From NCBI GenBank assembly GCA_029449245.1, contig JANATF010000006.1, positions 1,054,001-1,118,000 of the forward strand: a stretch of DNA of 64,000 bases, written 5' to 3'. The stretch's first letter is position 1. Every line of letters begins with the position of its first letter. The stretch comes from Mortierella alpina. Its lineage: Eukaryota; Mortierellomycota; Mortierellomycetes; Mortierellales; Mortierellaceae. The position numbers and the translations under genes are program-made. This document shows positions 11,586 through 23,303 of this stretch, piece after piece. A model generated the notes under the pieces. The model was not told the origin of the DNA. It searched no databases and saw nothing but the letters and a program-made list of their open reading frames with translations.

Positions 11586-13376
11586 ATGGCTGACTCTTCA
11601 TTCTTGACCCCTCCGCTCTCTCCAAAGTCCATGCCCATGTCGTCCCACACCAACAACATGCAGCACCAGCACCAGCACCAGCAGCACCAGCAGCACCAGC
11701 AGCACCAACCCCCATCCTCCGCCGCAAGCCGATCCTCCACCCCAACCTCATCCACGGGCGATCTTTCTCCCAGCAGCAGCAATGGCCCACTGACCCAGAT
11801 CCTGGTCCTATACCACAAGGCCACCTCCACGTTTCTTCTCCGCCAACTCGCCTCCGCCTACTCGGTCTCTCTTGAGGCTCTCGAGCTGCTCTCAAGAACA
11901 AACCAGGACTATGGGCTCGATCAGTCTCCCAATATCTCCACCCGCCGATCATTCTTCATCTTAAAGCAGAAGCTTTGGATCCTGCACGCTACCATCTTTG
12001 GCGCTATGCTCACAGACCGGTCCACAGCTGCGGCCTCTGAAACGACCGTGGGCGGAGCCTCATCGACGCCTTCGACGGCTAGGAGCCTGGTCCACGGGGT
12101 TCGGAAACGGGTCTCGGGATCAACTGCAAAGGACAGCCCTGAGAAACTGGTCAAGGACCTGTGGAGGAGGATTGTGGAGGATTATGGTGGCCTGGAGGGT
12201 GATGTTGATGGGCAGGTGATGGTGCCATTGTAAGTATCCAAAGTCTTTGTAGCACCGGCCAGGGATTGGCGAGATATAGCATTGAGTGCGTAGTATTTGG
12301 ATGGCACGCTGACTCGTAGATTCACTCCTGCTTGATTGAACACCTTCTAGTGTACTTCTCTGCATCAACCAGAAGCTGTTTGCGTTGGGACGACAGATCG
12401 TGGAGGCATACTTGGCCACGATCCCCGAGGGCATGTTGATCCATCTGGAGACCGCAGCCGGCGTGGCCCTGGCCCCTACAGGTCCTGGCAATAACGGCAA
12501 GGATCCGTTGATGACGAATTACGAGCGCCTTGTGGAGCTCTATCTGATCCATGTCCTAGCAAAACTCGCAGAGTGGGACTATGCAGCCGAATTCTTGCAG
12601 TACAACAGCGTCCTTTCAGAGACATCTAAAAAGGTAGGCCCTTCAATTGCAAAAGACACCTTGGTCCCTTTTTATTTTACTTTTTTGTATGGCGAATAGC
12701 CACATGGATGGAAACGACAAGACAATTGACACAGGCGTCATTTTTCGGGGGTATTTCCTAGACATATTCCAAGATCCTGGACAAGCTTCACCAAAGATCC
12801 TTGCGGCCAAAAAAGAAGACTGTTTCAACAAAGCAACAGCACTCGTCTCTGGATTCATCGCCTAAATCCTCTGCAACATCATCTGCGCCGTCAATTGCTT
12901 CGACCTCCGTGTCATCCCCAACACTTTCGTCAGCATCGACGATGGGCTCCCCCGCGACCTCTCATGCCTTGGATGAACTTAGGAACACCTCTGGCGTATC
13001 TGCAGCTTCATATCTCACCCCTCCCCAGTCCAACCAAACTGCATCCCAGTCCAGCAGCAAAAAACAGTCGTCCTCTAGCATCAGTAATGGTGGTAGTGCC
13101 CGTACAAAGGTAGCCTTGAACAAAAAGGAGTCTGCAAGTGTGGTCAATGCGTCGACAATCCAGGGCCGGTTCTGGATCCTTTTACAGCATTACGTGGACT
13201 TGGTCAAGAGCGCATCCAGTCAGATTGGTAGCCATCAGCTGATGATTATTGTAGGCCTGGTCGTGTTTTTGGGAACTCTAGCACGGAACCGGGAGCGGGC
13301 ATCCAGGTATTGGAAGGCTGGGATGGCCAAAGTGATGCAGACGATCAAGATGGGCACGACCGTGACGAGTATCTAA
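11586..13376 (+). CDS. Tail-anchored PEX26/PEX15-like protein (tentative), 513 aa
   Basis: Exons 11586-12229, 12351-12633 and 12762-13376, 514 codons. The start chosen is MADSSFLTPP; an in-frame ATG at 11379 would add 69 residues of unlikely composition. Order: a His/Gln repeat (CAGCAC-type codons, about residues 23-40), Ser-rich linker, an all-alpha region (QILVLYHKATSTFLLRQLAS..., LVELYLIHVLAKLAEWDYA), a Ser/Thr-rich spacer, a single membrane span near 469-483 (LMIIVGLVVFLGTLA) and a basic 30-residue tail. A cytosolic helical domain with a C-terminal anchor and short basic lumenal tail is the architecture of PEX26/Pex15, which recruit the Pex1-Pex6 AAA complex to peroxisomes. I am not certain of homology; other tail-anchored adaptors are possible. 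Confidence 0.6.
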
Positions 13377-14095
13377 AGACTGATGAGACTGTCCTTGGGA
13401 AAACATAAAGAAAAAACAGCGTCGACATGTTCGCGAGTCTATAATGCTTGTAGGCTACATACCACATAAAATGAAACAACAACGGCTGCGTGCGACGGAA
13501 GATTTCGCCAACCAGACTAAGGTGCGAATGTAACTTTCTTATGCATGCAGGGTAATCGTGGACGGGATATGATAATAGGCGTAGGAGGCATGGGAGACGA
13601 AGTGGCGGTGACCCTGCAAGTACCATGGATGGGATTGACAAAAGACTTGAACCAGTAACTGAATAATGCCAAGACGATTTCTTTTAGGTTGTGCTTACAC
13701 GTACCCGACCAAAAAAAAGACCAAAAAACTTGAGAAAAGGCATATTTAGGTACGCAACGGCCATGCCTTGCTGATGAATCCAATACCTGCGGCTCAGAAG
13801 CATTGTTATGCAAGAGCGATGCGATTTGCACTCGCGGCGTCTTGTATTTGCTCCGCCGAAATGTGAGCCCAAATGGGCAGGACAAGATGAGCATACAAAT
13901 GGAGGCCGAGGCACACCTTCCACCCCACGCCCTCATTGTTATCTTTATTTGTCGGTTCCCATTCCTCAGGGCACCGTTTGTTTTTCTTCTCTTCGCACTC
14001 CACTACATCTCTTCTGCCGTGCCACAACACTACCCCGCTTATTAGCCTCGTTCATCATTGCGCATTATCGTCATCGACTATAGGATATCTGCCTG
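13377..14095. other. Intergenic: 3' flank of PEX26-like gene and promoter of kelch gene
   Basis: The interval is 719 bp with no supported gene. ORFs near 13500-14040 on both strands are overlapping shadows without recognisable features. Confidence 0.5.
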
Positions 14096-16006
14096 ATGAT
14101 GAACAAATATGCAGCACAGATCACGTCCCATCCTTTTGTGGCATTTCTCGTTGCAGGGCTCGTTCTTGCGTCGGTCGCCGCGGATGCACCCATTGCGAGC
14201 TACGCTATGGCTTACGCAGCTGTTGGCGAAGAAACACTATATATTCAAGGCGGCACTACAGACGGTGGGCAATCAGGAATCAACCAATTTTTCAGCCTGG
14301 ATCTTACTCAAAAGACATGGGATACTTCAAGTCCACCCTGGAAGAGTCTCTCAGTCGGCATGGGCGTACTGTCCTCTCCCAATGCATGGGAGCATTCCAT
14401 GACTCTGTCCAAGGACAGAAAAAACCTGCTCGTCTATGACTCCACCCCGTCAGCACCCGGTATTTCAGTTTTCGACCTCCTCAACAGCACCTGGCTCGCA
14501 AAAAGAGCCTTGCCATCCAACCCGCTCACGTCAAATTATTACGGCCTCAGATCAGCCGTCGACCCAAACACAGGAATCATATACATCCCGACGGGAACCA
14601 GGGATAACCAGACGTTGGCGTATGATCCCGAGTCGGGAATTGGCTCACTGCTCCCAAACCCTGAAGCCTCGGTCATGAACTCGATTATAACTCTCTACAG
14701 CGTTGTTTGGTCAGTTGCACGGAACAGTCTGCTACTCTATGGGGGTCGTGGGATCACGCCCAATGGCATAGTGCCGAACCCTTATTTCGCTGAACTAGTG
14801 CCGGGACCTACTTCAACTTGGCGCACCCTGGTAAGTCATTTCACAATGTCGTTGGCGTTGACCTTGAGATGAATGGCGAATGCTGGTTCTTCAAGGCTTG
14901 TGCTGACGTCCTGCTATATTCAATCATAACACCAAGGCTACAACTGGACAGTTTCCTGGTGCTGTGGAAAGGCATTGCATGGTGTCAGGTACGAGTCTGG
15001 TGTACGACATGACAATCGAGGTCTTCTAGAGGTGTTCCAACACCCAGTAACCGTTGCCTGATCTTGTAACCTATTGAAAATTATTGTTTAGCATATGGCG
15101 GAACAAAAATGATACTGTTTGGAGGGTGCACCATTTCCCGGCTCTCCCTAGGAAGTATTTATATCCTGGATATGAAGACATTGTCGTGGACAAAAGGACC
15201 TGATGTAGAACCATCCCAAAACCGCAGCGGAATGGCTTGTGCTGTCGCAGGGGATAACTTTGTCATCTGGGGAGGTATTGTAAAGCCATATATTTAAACG
15301 ATGGAAAATTTATTCGGCCGTTTTTATGAGACCATCGGTGTTGACGTGCATCGCGCATTTATTTACTTTTTCCACAGGTGAACATTTTGAAACTAGCATC
15401 GTCAATCTTGCGTCGACACTAGTTTTCAATCTGAGAACCAACCAATGGACCACCCAGTTCTCGCTCCTACAAACGCCTTTGTCGGGTGGAACAGGTGGTG
15501 ATACGAACGCAAGCTCTGATCCTCCGTCCTCCAGACCTAAAGCCTCAGATAAAGTCAACTGGGCTGGGATAGGAGGCGGGATAGCATGTTTCATGGTGGT
15601 GGTGGTCATTATCGTGATATTCACCATTAGGCGCCGCAAGAATGCTCGCACAGATAGTTGCAACAACACACAGTCTATGTCCTCGGCATCAAGACCGCAG
15701 CATGAGAGCCCTGGATCGCAAGGATATGGTGCGATGATCGGCGCATTGGAACAAAATCACATTCACAAGGAGGAAAAGGCGATTCCAAATCACCGTACAG
15801 TTTTGGAAGCTCCCGGGAGTACGAGCGAATACTCGGAAGCCCATAACACCGAGTTTACACCCTCGGTAACTTATGGAGGCAATAGCAATATGCATACCCA
15901 CTCTAGAGAGAATCGTAGAGCTCGAGCACCACACGCGCACATGCCCCAGGAGCCTATGGCGCGTAGTCCTCAGAGGGTCTTAAACAACCCTCAATACACT
16001 TCATAA
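14096..16006 (+). CDS. Kelch-repeat single-pass membrane protein, 532 aa
   Basis: Exons 14096-14830, 14937-14988, 15092-15274 and 15378-16006, 533 codons. A second Met follows immediately at 14099. The N-terminus carries a signal peptide (about 14-30, FVAFLVAGLVLASVAADA). The ectodomain has kelch-type blades recognisable by gly-gly strands: LYIQGG, LLLYGGRG, MILFGGC and FVIWGG, with intervening W residues, typical of a beta-propeller. A Gly/Ser-rich stalk leads to one membrane span at about 388-407 (IACFMVVVVIIVIF), then a basic stop (RRRK) and a 125-residue Ser/His-rich cytosolic tail. The topology suggests a cell-surface binding or adhesion/receptor-like protein; ligand and signalling role are unknown. 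Mortierellaceae are known to carry many such kelch membrane proteins (family knowledge, not checked here). Confidence 0.8.
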
Positions 16007-16151
16007 ACCACCTCAGGAACTTATCATAGCCGTAAACTAAGAGTAGTGAGCTAGTATAACACATCATTTCCATCCGGGAACGGCTATAGTTTTGCGCGAG
16101 TTTACTCATTCAAACGTTTGCTCTTACTTCCAACCTGTCAGCAACCAAGGC

Positions 16152-17147
16152 TTAAGGATATGGTGATTCATATGTAGAGTCATCTGTGGTAGCGCCATCC
16201 ACAATACAATCCCCTAGGAAATTGTTAAGCCATGTCTCAACATCCGGGTTCTTAAATTCCACGATTCCATTGCTGGTGTAGTTGCCGCACCCTGATCTGG
16301 AGGATGAATGCGAAGTGATAATAAGACCTCTGCACTCTTTGGTTTTGGAATACACACACGCACCAGAATCTCCACTGCACGCGAGTCCACGTTTGCTGCC
16401 GTAGAAACCTCGTATGCATACCCCGAGCAGGCTTTCCCAACTGCATTGGGCATCTCTATGAGTGGATACACGTGCTATTCCTTGTGACAGGAATGTGGGT
16501 ATGCTTTGGTTCTCATTCAGACCCCAACCACGAAATCTTAAAACCTCCAGTTGCCGGAAATGCTTCTTCTCGACGTAGGTGCCAGACGATTTCCAAGGCT
16601 CTTCAAAGCCCAATAGAGCTACGTCATATGGGCTGTCGATAGATCCGTTGAATAGCGGGTGTATAAGCACGCGGTCAGGAACCCGACGAAGAGTAGTGTT
16701 TACTTGCCATCGACCGGTAATTGTGTCGTTGTACGTGTCATATACTTGGATACTGGACGGATTGGCATTCCAGACGTTGTGTGCGGCCGTGATGTGGCAG
16801 TATCCTCCTATGAGCACGTTCGAAGTTCCACGCCTGATTGACCTAGTGGTGGTGGTGGTCACCAGCTTCTGGTCTTGACCAGAGGCGCCTTCGCAAAATG
16901 TTCCATATTGGATTGCAAGGCAGCCTTGGACTAGGGTAGAAAATGAGATGAGGAAGTAAAGCAATCTCACTTGAAACGCAGGGTTAGCATTTTGGTGTGT
17001 CAGATTCGGGAACGTGCTAGCAAAGTGCGGTAAAGCTCTGTTACTTTGTTCTGTTGATGTCTTGAGAACCTTTCTGGATGTGGTGTTGTTGGTAAGGTTG
17101 GGAGGAAGGTTTTTTTGATGAAGATGCAACGGCGAACCAAAGTACAT
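16152..17147 (-). CDS. Trypsin-like serine protease (S1 family), 331 aa
   Basis: A single-exon ORF. The chymotrypsin-fold triad is visible: ITAAH (His123), SPYDVALLGF (Asp175) and ACSGDSGA (Ser261), with oxyanion-loop Gly and several cysteines that could form S1 disulfides (C-x6-C around 235-244, C257-C264). A hydrophobic stretch RLLYFLISFSTLVQGCLA looks like a signal sequence but begins at residue 61. The only ATG in frame upstream is at 17147, so the first 60 residues (basic, Asn-rich) form an unusual extension. Either the protein is a type II membrane protein, or an upstream exon or splice gives a shorter leader. Probably secreted or membrane-anchored. Substrate preference is not evident. 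Confidence 0.8.
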   Translation of the reverse strand: MYFGSPLHLHQKNLPPNLTNNTTSRKVLKTSTEQSNRALPHFASTFPNLTHQNANPAFQVRLLYFLISFSTLVQGCLAIQYGTFCEGASGQDQKLVTTTTTRSIRRGTSNVLIGGYCHITAAHNVWNANPSSIQVYDTYNDTITGRWQVNTTLRRVPDRVLIHPLFNGSIDSPYDVALLGFEEPWKSSGTYVEKKHFRQLEVLRFRGWGLNENQSIPTFLSQGIARVSTHRDAQCSWESLLGVCIRGFYGSKRGLACSGDSGACVYSKTKECRGLIITSHSSSRSGCGNYTSNGIVEFKNPDVETWLNNFLGDCIVDGATTDDSTYESPYP

Positions 17148-17574
17148 TTTATATTATCAAGACCCTCCCTGGCTTATCAGCTAAACATGAAGTAGGAGAG
17201 GTACATGGTCAAGTCTAGAAATACCATGACACCATGTGTCCATGTCTTCACAAGATAAGGGACAGGTTCCAAAGTGCCGGTACTAGATCAAAACGTTTCT
17301 AGAGTATCGATTCTCCTTCGCCTGATGTCAAAGGTCAAGGAGCTTGTTCGTCAAATCACCCGGGAGACAGAGGCTGTAACCTGCTGCACCGAGGCGTGCT
17401 CGGACCAAACAATACCAATGGAGCACGAGACTTGTTAAATTTTGCTATGCACTTTAGGCGATGATGGTCATGTTGGATATACTCCTTCAACTGGTGAATA
17501 TCCTTACCCATCGTCTTTGGAGGCAAAGGCGGCAACTATACATTTGATGATATCTAGTATGATGTGTATGCTTT
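17148..17574. other. Intergenic between protease promoter and unknown ORF 3' end
   Basis: The interval is 427 bp with no gene or repeat that I can support. Confidence 0.5.
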
Positions 17575-17949
17575 CTACTCTTCCTTCTTCACTGCCTGCA
17601 CCCACTTCGCCGTCTCCTTCTCTTCCTCCTCTTCCTCCTCCAGATCCCTCCGCTTAAGCTCCGCCTGCCAAGTATCCCAATATGTGTCAGAGACAGCGAA
17701 GAGAATCACCTTGTTGCTCTTGGTTTGGACACGAATGGGCGACGACTTGCGTAGACTGTGCATGAACATACGCTCCTTGAAGATTGTCAGAGTCTCATTA
17801 AGGATCGTCAGGGCCTCCGTCTCCTCGTCGGGGTTGATCTCGGTCTCGTCGCCCATATACCAGATCCGGTCGCAAGTCAGTTGGAAATCACCAATCTGCT
17901 TGATGTACGTTCGACGTTCGTACTCGGATTTTAGGAGACAGCTGGTCAT
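17575..17949 (-). CDS. Unknown protein with Glu-rich C-terminal helix, 124 aa
   Basis: I do not recognise this gene. The start chosen is the ATG at 17949 (MTSCLLKSEYERR); the frame is open for a further 28 codons upstream, but that part is low-complexity Phe/Leu/Ser. The sequence reads like a folded domain (IGDFQLTCDRIWYMGDETEIN, then LFAVSDTYWDTWQAELKRR) ending in a run of seven Glu. A TATA-like ATATATTT lies about 90 bp upstream on the minus strand. It may be a complete small gene or the last exon of a longer one; no acceptor/donor pair joined it in frame to the acidic ORF at 18409 when I tried. Confidence 0.42.
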   Translation of the reverse strand: MTSCLLKSEYERRTYIKQIGDFQLTCDRIWYMGDETEINPDEETEALTILNETLTIFKERMFMHSLRKSSPIRVQTKSNKVILFAVSDTYWDTWQAELKRRDLEEEEEEEKETAKWVQAVKKEE

Positions 17950-19484
17950 GAGGAGATGTTTTTTTCTTGGTGGGTGGCAACTATTCAGTGAAAGGAAGAA
18001 TGAAAGGAAAGAAGGAAAGAAGGAAAGAAGCAAGGAATGAAATATATCTCGTTGGGAACTCTATGGCTTCTGAACAGGTACCCTTTCACCCAAAGGCGCG
18101 AGGGCGAGGTTAAAGGTGAAGTTAGAATGCTTAGATGTGTCTAGCAACGGATGCTATTGGTTCCGAGCGGGTGACCTTGGGAATAAGCATTTCCAAGTGG
18201 ATGGAGTTATTGTACAACAGTATCGCACAACAGAAGAAAGAGGATGGCGGATGCTTCCACCTGTTTGTGCCTTCCGCCCAATCCATCAGGCTCACATGGA
18301 TCGTCCGTCCCCTCACACGTTGTGCCTTATCAAGTAAAAAGAATAGACATGCGCTCTTATCCATCGTACCATTTACGTCTTCGCTGTCTTCGCTGTCCAA
18401 CTCCTCCATATCACAAATCTAGCTCTGCAAGATAACATTCGTCTCGTCGTCCTTCGTCTTTCACTCGTCGGTGATGTTGGTGCTCTCCAGTCATAGGCGC
18501 ACGATGCACTAGAAGCGAGATCAGCCATTGGGTGTATCTGCATGTCTGTCGGCAAGAATTATTAATGGTTCGGCCCATGTCCTCCTATCTTGTGCCCCGA
18601 GTACATAGATAGTCAGTTGGCCAGGAACTTTTGAAGGCCAAGGGTAGTCCATGGAGAGGGTGGCATTCAGGACAGCATCACCACGGAGGATTTAGCAATC
18701 TGGCGCTAGCTATTTGGGCCAAGCAACTTTTGCTGTCTTGTCTTCACATGTGGAAACCACGACAATGATGAGAGCGAGAACTTGCAAACAAATGAAGGCA
18801 CACGTACTTTACGTCAAGAAGTATACACAACACATGCACATGGGTACATGCAGTGTGCAGTTAATAATATACTATACTGCTCATTCCTATTGCAGAAGTT
18901 GTTGGCAGGGAAGGAACGGGGATTCAACGATCGTTCATTCAAATCCTATGGGGAAACTACATTTTGATGGGAAGTGTGGTGGTCTCTCCTTATTCAGCTG
19001 AATTTGTGGTCCATCTCATTTGCCAAGCGTTCTCATGGATCGGCAGCGGCCTTAGCCGGGCGCTCCAGCCGTCCGATCGATCATGGCTTCCGATGACATG
19101 CTGCACGGCCGCGTCTCCACAGCTCGTGCCTCTGTTAGCAATACTTCCACACATCGACCTCGAAAGTGCCAGGTGAGCCAAGCGCTTCAAGGAATGCATG
19201 AAAAGACTATGACGAAGTGGAGGGCGTGGATAACCTATGTTCGGCCAAACTCCACATGCTCTCTGACCCCGACGTCGTCGCTCAATTAGTGCCAAAAAAT
19301 GCTCCCCCCTCCCAACTCCGTCCCCTTGATATATGCGTACCGTGGAGAGGTATTTAAACGAGCTGCGTTGCGTTCTCCTCCCCTGTATTTCCCTTATTCT
19401 TTCTGTACACACCTGCACACTGCACATTGCCCTTGAAAACAAGAGTGAGCTCCCACACACTAAAGCTTGGAACACTAAGAGCAC
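17950..19484. other. Gene-poor 1.5-kb interval
   Basis: The interval holds short ORFs only. One minus-strand ORF (18409-18131, beginning MEELDSEDSED) has a protein-like acidic start and a possible GTAAAT donor, but no partner exon was found. The last about 130 bp are the promoter of the serine hydrolase gene. Confidence 0.45.
19351..19358 (+). promoter_or_regulatory. TATA-like element of the serine hydrolase gene
   Basis: TATTTAAA, 127 bp upstream of the ATG at 19485, followed by a pyrimidine-rich leader. Confidence 0.45.
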
Positions 19485-21112
19485 ATGAAAGTAAAGGCGT
19501 CTAAAGGTGCCACGCAAGGTGCCAAGAAGGATGTCGGTTCATCTGCTACTGCGGGTCGGTCGTCCTTCCTCAAGTGGTCACTTCGGCTCCTTCCCGCCAT
19601 TCTCTTTACCGGATACACCTACTCCACAAGGGGACCATTTCAGTCTTACGCTTGTATTACCTTCAATCGCAACTGTCGATCCTTCACTCCAGAGACACCC
19701 CTTCACCTCGAGGGAACCTTTGAGCGGCAACAATATTACGGCCCCGTCCTCGACTACTACACAAAGCTTTTTCACAATCATGACGATCTGGGCGGTTCCC
19801 TCGCAGTCTTTGTGGATGGCAAACCCGTCATTGATCTCTTTGCAGGAGCAAAGGATCTGGAGGGCAAAATACCGTATGACAACCAGTCCTTGCAGCAGGT
19901 ATATTCATCCGGAAAGGCCGTGGAGGGGATTGTGATCGCAAGGTTGGTTCAGAAGGGCTTGCTGGACTATGAAGCCAAGGTCAGCCAGTACTGGCCCGAG
20001 TTTGCGGTCAACGGCAAGGAGGACGTTCGGCTTGTGGATGTGATGGTCCACGAATCTGGGGTATTCCACCTCGACGATGATCGCTGGGACCTGACGTGGG
20101 AGTCCTTGAAGGAGAAAGAAAAGTTCTCGGAGCGCCTGGCAAGGCAAAGACACTACTTTGCGCACACGAACAAGCAGACGGATCAGCAAACGAACTCTAC
20201 CAGGACGGCCACGAGAGCCTACCAAGCTGTCAGTCGCGGGTGGTACTTGAACGAGATTGTGCGTCGAGTGGATCCTCAACAGCGGACGATTGGGCAGATT
20301 GCGCAGGACGAGTTGATGCACGATTACAAGGATCTCGAACTGCATTACGCCCACTTTCGCAACCCAGACGATTGGGAATCCCGTCTGTCCCCCATGGTCG
20401 ACTACCCGGTAGTCAGAATCATTGCCCGCTTGCTCATTCCAAGGTTCATTCAGACAAACAAGTATTTCGGATACCCGGACCTAGCGCCCCTGCACGCACT
20501 TGTGGGCCAATTGATCCGCAAGTGGAGTGTGTCCTCCAAAGCACTGACACCGAGGATGGCTCCTTTCGCACACAGCTTCCGCACCAAGGAGGCCCATGCC
20601 ACCGAGAGCACCAGCTTCTCTCTCAAGACCAATGCACACTCTGTAAGCTTCTTTTGACCTTTGCTAGCCTTGGTCAATCCATTATGTTACAGCTGGCTAA
20701 CGAAAGAGTGCGCTATCAGCTCGCAAAATTAGCTGCCATGATGGCAAACAAGGGCGCATCACTCGACCCTTCCAAAGAGCCCGACCTCCTCTCTCGGAAG
20801 ATCTACGAGGAGGCCACCTCTTTCCACTCGAATCTGCCCTGCACCATCACCTTCGAGACCCTTCCACTCTCACGCGGCGGCTGGGTCAAATCCCGCGACT
20901 TTTATGGAGACGGTGCCTTGAAGGGTGTGCTCGTGGAAGGCTGGGGAGGTGCCGGCGGGTCGCTAATCCTGTGGATGGAGGAGCTGGGAATCGGGTTCTC
21001 GTATGTCACCAATGCATTCGGGGCTGCAGAGGCTGTCCTGGGCGACTTTAGAGGCAAGAATCTACTGGAGAAAGTCGTACATGCCCGGAAACAGGAGCTG
21101 GGGCTGCTGTAG
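19485..21112 (+). CDS. Beta-lactamase/esterase-like serine hydrolase (LACTB-type, PF00144 fold), 525 aa
   Basis: Exons 19485-20642 and 20693-21112, with a 50-nt intron GTAAGC...TTACAG, 526 codons. A basic N-terminus and a hydrophobic anchor (about 32-46) suggest membrane association. The catalytic domain shows the S-x-x-K motif of class C beta-lactamases/DD-peptidases as SSGK (Ser141, Lys144), and a candidate second-motif Tyr in AYQAVSRGWYLNEIV. The C-terminal KSRDFYGDGALKGVLVEGWGGAGGS supplies a candidate third-motif region (normally K/H-T/S-G). Eukaryotic relatives include LACTB and many esterases, so antibiotic hydrolysis should not be assumed. The central region (about 300-400) is less typical. 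The substrate is unknown. Confidence 0.8.
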
Positions 21113-21460
21113 CGCAAGGAGAGCGAATAAAAAAAAAATATTCTACTCCATTCAGTTCTGATCACGGTGCGCTCAAAGTTGACCTCCCACAGGAAAGACG
21201 GCGCGAGCTACCTACCACCCCGGCACCAATGATTCGCACTCAAAAAATGATATGAGCTTTGAGCGTGATTCATGCAACAACCACCCGAGTTTGGAGTTGA
21301 CAAACAAAGGAGCTCTGTTTTTTGTCTGCTGGTATTTATGTGAAAAGTTCTGATGCGGATGCCTAGGGGGGCGTGGAATGGTTCTGTTCTGCTTGGGTCG
21401 GGCGTACATTGTCCGAACTTGCAGCTCTCGTTCTTACTTATTTCTCGTTTTCCTCCTGCA
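21113..21460. other. Convergent 3' intergenic region
   Basis: 348 bp between the stop codons of two convergent genes (serine hydrolase and NADH dehydrogenase). It holds a poly(A) signal and no other gene that I can support. Confidence 0.5.
21126..21131 (+). terminator. Candidate poly(A) signal AATAAA
   Basis: AATAAA 14 bp after the serine hydrolase stop codon, followed by an A-run. Confidence 0.4.
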
Positions 21461-23303
21461 TTACTCGCGAGAGACATCACGTCCAAAGACCTTGGACTTC
21501 ATCCAGTCTCCGACAACCAGGAACCTGTTCCTGAAGCTGAACATGTTCGAGATGTAGACAGAGCGCCAGAAGACATACGTGGCCACACCACCAACAGAGA
21601 CATTCCCGTTCAGGAAGGGCAGGTCCGCGATGGCCTTGTCCGATCCAATGTAGGCAAGCGATCCCTGATGAGAGTACTCAAAGGGCGTGATCTTCTTGTT
21701 CTGGCCCTCCTCTATCCTGGCCAAGCTCTCAAACACAGAGGCCAAGTACAGACCCTGCTGGGTCGCAACCTGGGCCGTTGGTGCATACTTTGAGAACGTG
21801 CAGTCACCGATAGCGTACATGTCGGGTGCACCGGCAACGCGCATGTAGTCATCCACGAGCAATCCACGGGGCGATGTCTGTTTGTCCTTGATGCGAGCCA
21901 TCAGCTTGCGGGTCAATGGGCGAGGGCAGTTTCCAGTGGCCCAGACCAAGAGACCGTATGGGATGGAGACAATGTTCTTGTTGGCATCCATGACCTTGAT
22001 CTCCTTGTCTGCAACCTCCTTGACCATTGTTTTTGTAAGAACCTCGATCTTGTTCTGCTTAAACGTGCTCTCAGTGTACTGGATCAGCTGGGACGAGAAC
22101 ATGGGCAGCACGTTGGGCAGAGCCTCGACGAGCGTGATCCTGAACTTGTCCGCCAACTCGGGGTACCACACCTCGAGGTCGTCCTTCAAAAAGTCGTGCA
22201 ACTCTGCGGCATACTCAACACCGGTAGGTCCACCTCCAACAACAACCATGTGCAAAAGACGATCGACCTCCTCGGGTGTCTGGGACTTGAATCCTGCAGA
22301 CTCGACACAGTCCATGAGACGGGTCCTGATCTTTTGAGCGTCCCAGACCTCCTTCAGGAAACAGGCAAACTCTCTGACACCGGCCATACCAAAAGTCTGG
22401 TTGTCGGCTCCGACAGCCATGACGAGATAGTCGTAGGGAATAGTCGTGTTGGCGACGGCGCCCTTAATGTCGGAAACATCTGTAATCGATGGAGCAGAGT
22501 GGTTAAGATGAACATCTCGCCCAGCACTTTGAAATGAACAAAGAGCAAGCAAAAGCAAGGGAGAAGCTGTTGGAACTTACCAGAGATACTAATCGTCTTG
22601 CTCTCGGGATCAATGTCAGTACATTCACTCTCGTAAAATCTAACGTTGCGGCTCTTGTGCTGGGTGATAAAGCGAATGGGCTCCATGATGGATCGAAGCT
22701 CGATTGTTCCAACAGTACAGCTGGGAAGCAGGGGCGTGAACAAGAAGTAGTTACGAGGAGAGACAACCATCTAGAAAATATCAATGGCAGCGCAGAGGTG
22801 TTAGCATAAGTTAATGGCCTCTTGCAACATCGCATTATCTTGATCTTCCGCGGTAAGCACTTCACGATCGACATACCACGTTGTAGTCGTCAGTGTTGAT
22901 CGACTTCAAGAACGACACGGCACCCCATCCACTTCCTAGGACAACAACGGTGCGCTTTGTGGGATCAAAGGGCTTCTGCTCGAGGGGATGACGCTTGCGA
23001 TGGATTTCTATGACGAAGCGAGGAAACGTCAGGCTCCAGACCTGAGAAAGAATGCGAAACGACGCTAATCCACATACCATAAGCACCGTATCCAACAGCT
23101 CCAACAGTTCCGAGCTGAACCACGCGCTTCAGGGCGCGCAGACGGGACCAGCGCTTCTTGGGCTGAGGGGCTGGTGCAGGTGTGGCGGCGGCGCTCTTAG
23201 TAGCCGTGGCCATAGTTGCTCCAGCATTAGTCGAGTTAAAGCGAGCGGTGATCAGTGAGCGGGGGGCGATGGTCCTTGGCGCAGCTGCGGTCACACGTGC
23301 CAC
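21461..23303 (-). CDS. NDE1: Alternative (type II) NADH:ubiquinone oxidoreductase, mitochondrial, 521 aa
   Basis: Exons 23303-23078, 23007-22877, 22770-22581 and 22479-21461, total 1566 nt. The Arg/Ser/Ala-rich start [19 protein letters not shown] is a mitochondrial presequence. It is followed by a hydrophobic segment ([16 protein letters not shown]) and two dinucleotide-binding folds: [16 protein letters not shown] for FAD, and [17 protein letters not shown] for [26 protein letters not shown] and AIGDCTF are family signatures, and the C-terminal amphipathic region [19 protein letters not shown] fits the membrane-binding helices of NDH-2. The enzyme passes electrons from NADH to quinone without pumping protons, bypassing complex I. 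Internal (NDI) versus external (NDE) orientation cannot be decided with certainty; the hydrophobic N-terminal span is more like external forms. No EF-hand insert is seen. Confidence 0.94.

Noticed and set aside
19485-21112. Calling the serine hydrolase an antibiotic-resistance beta-lactamase
   Set aside because: The SxxK fold is shared by many eukaryotic LACTB/esterase-type proteins; nothing here points to antibiotic hydrolysis.
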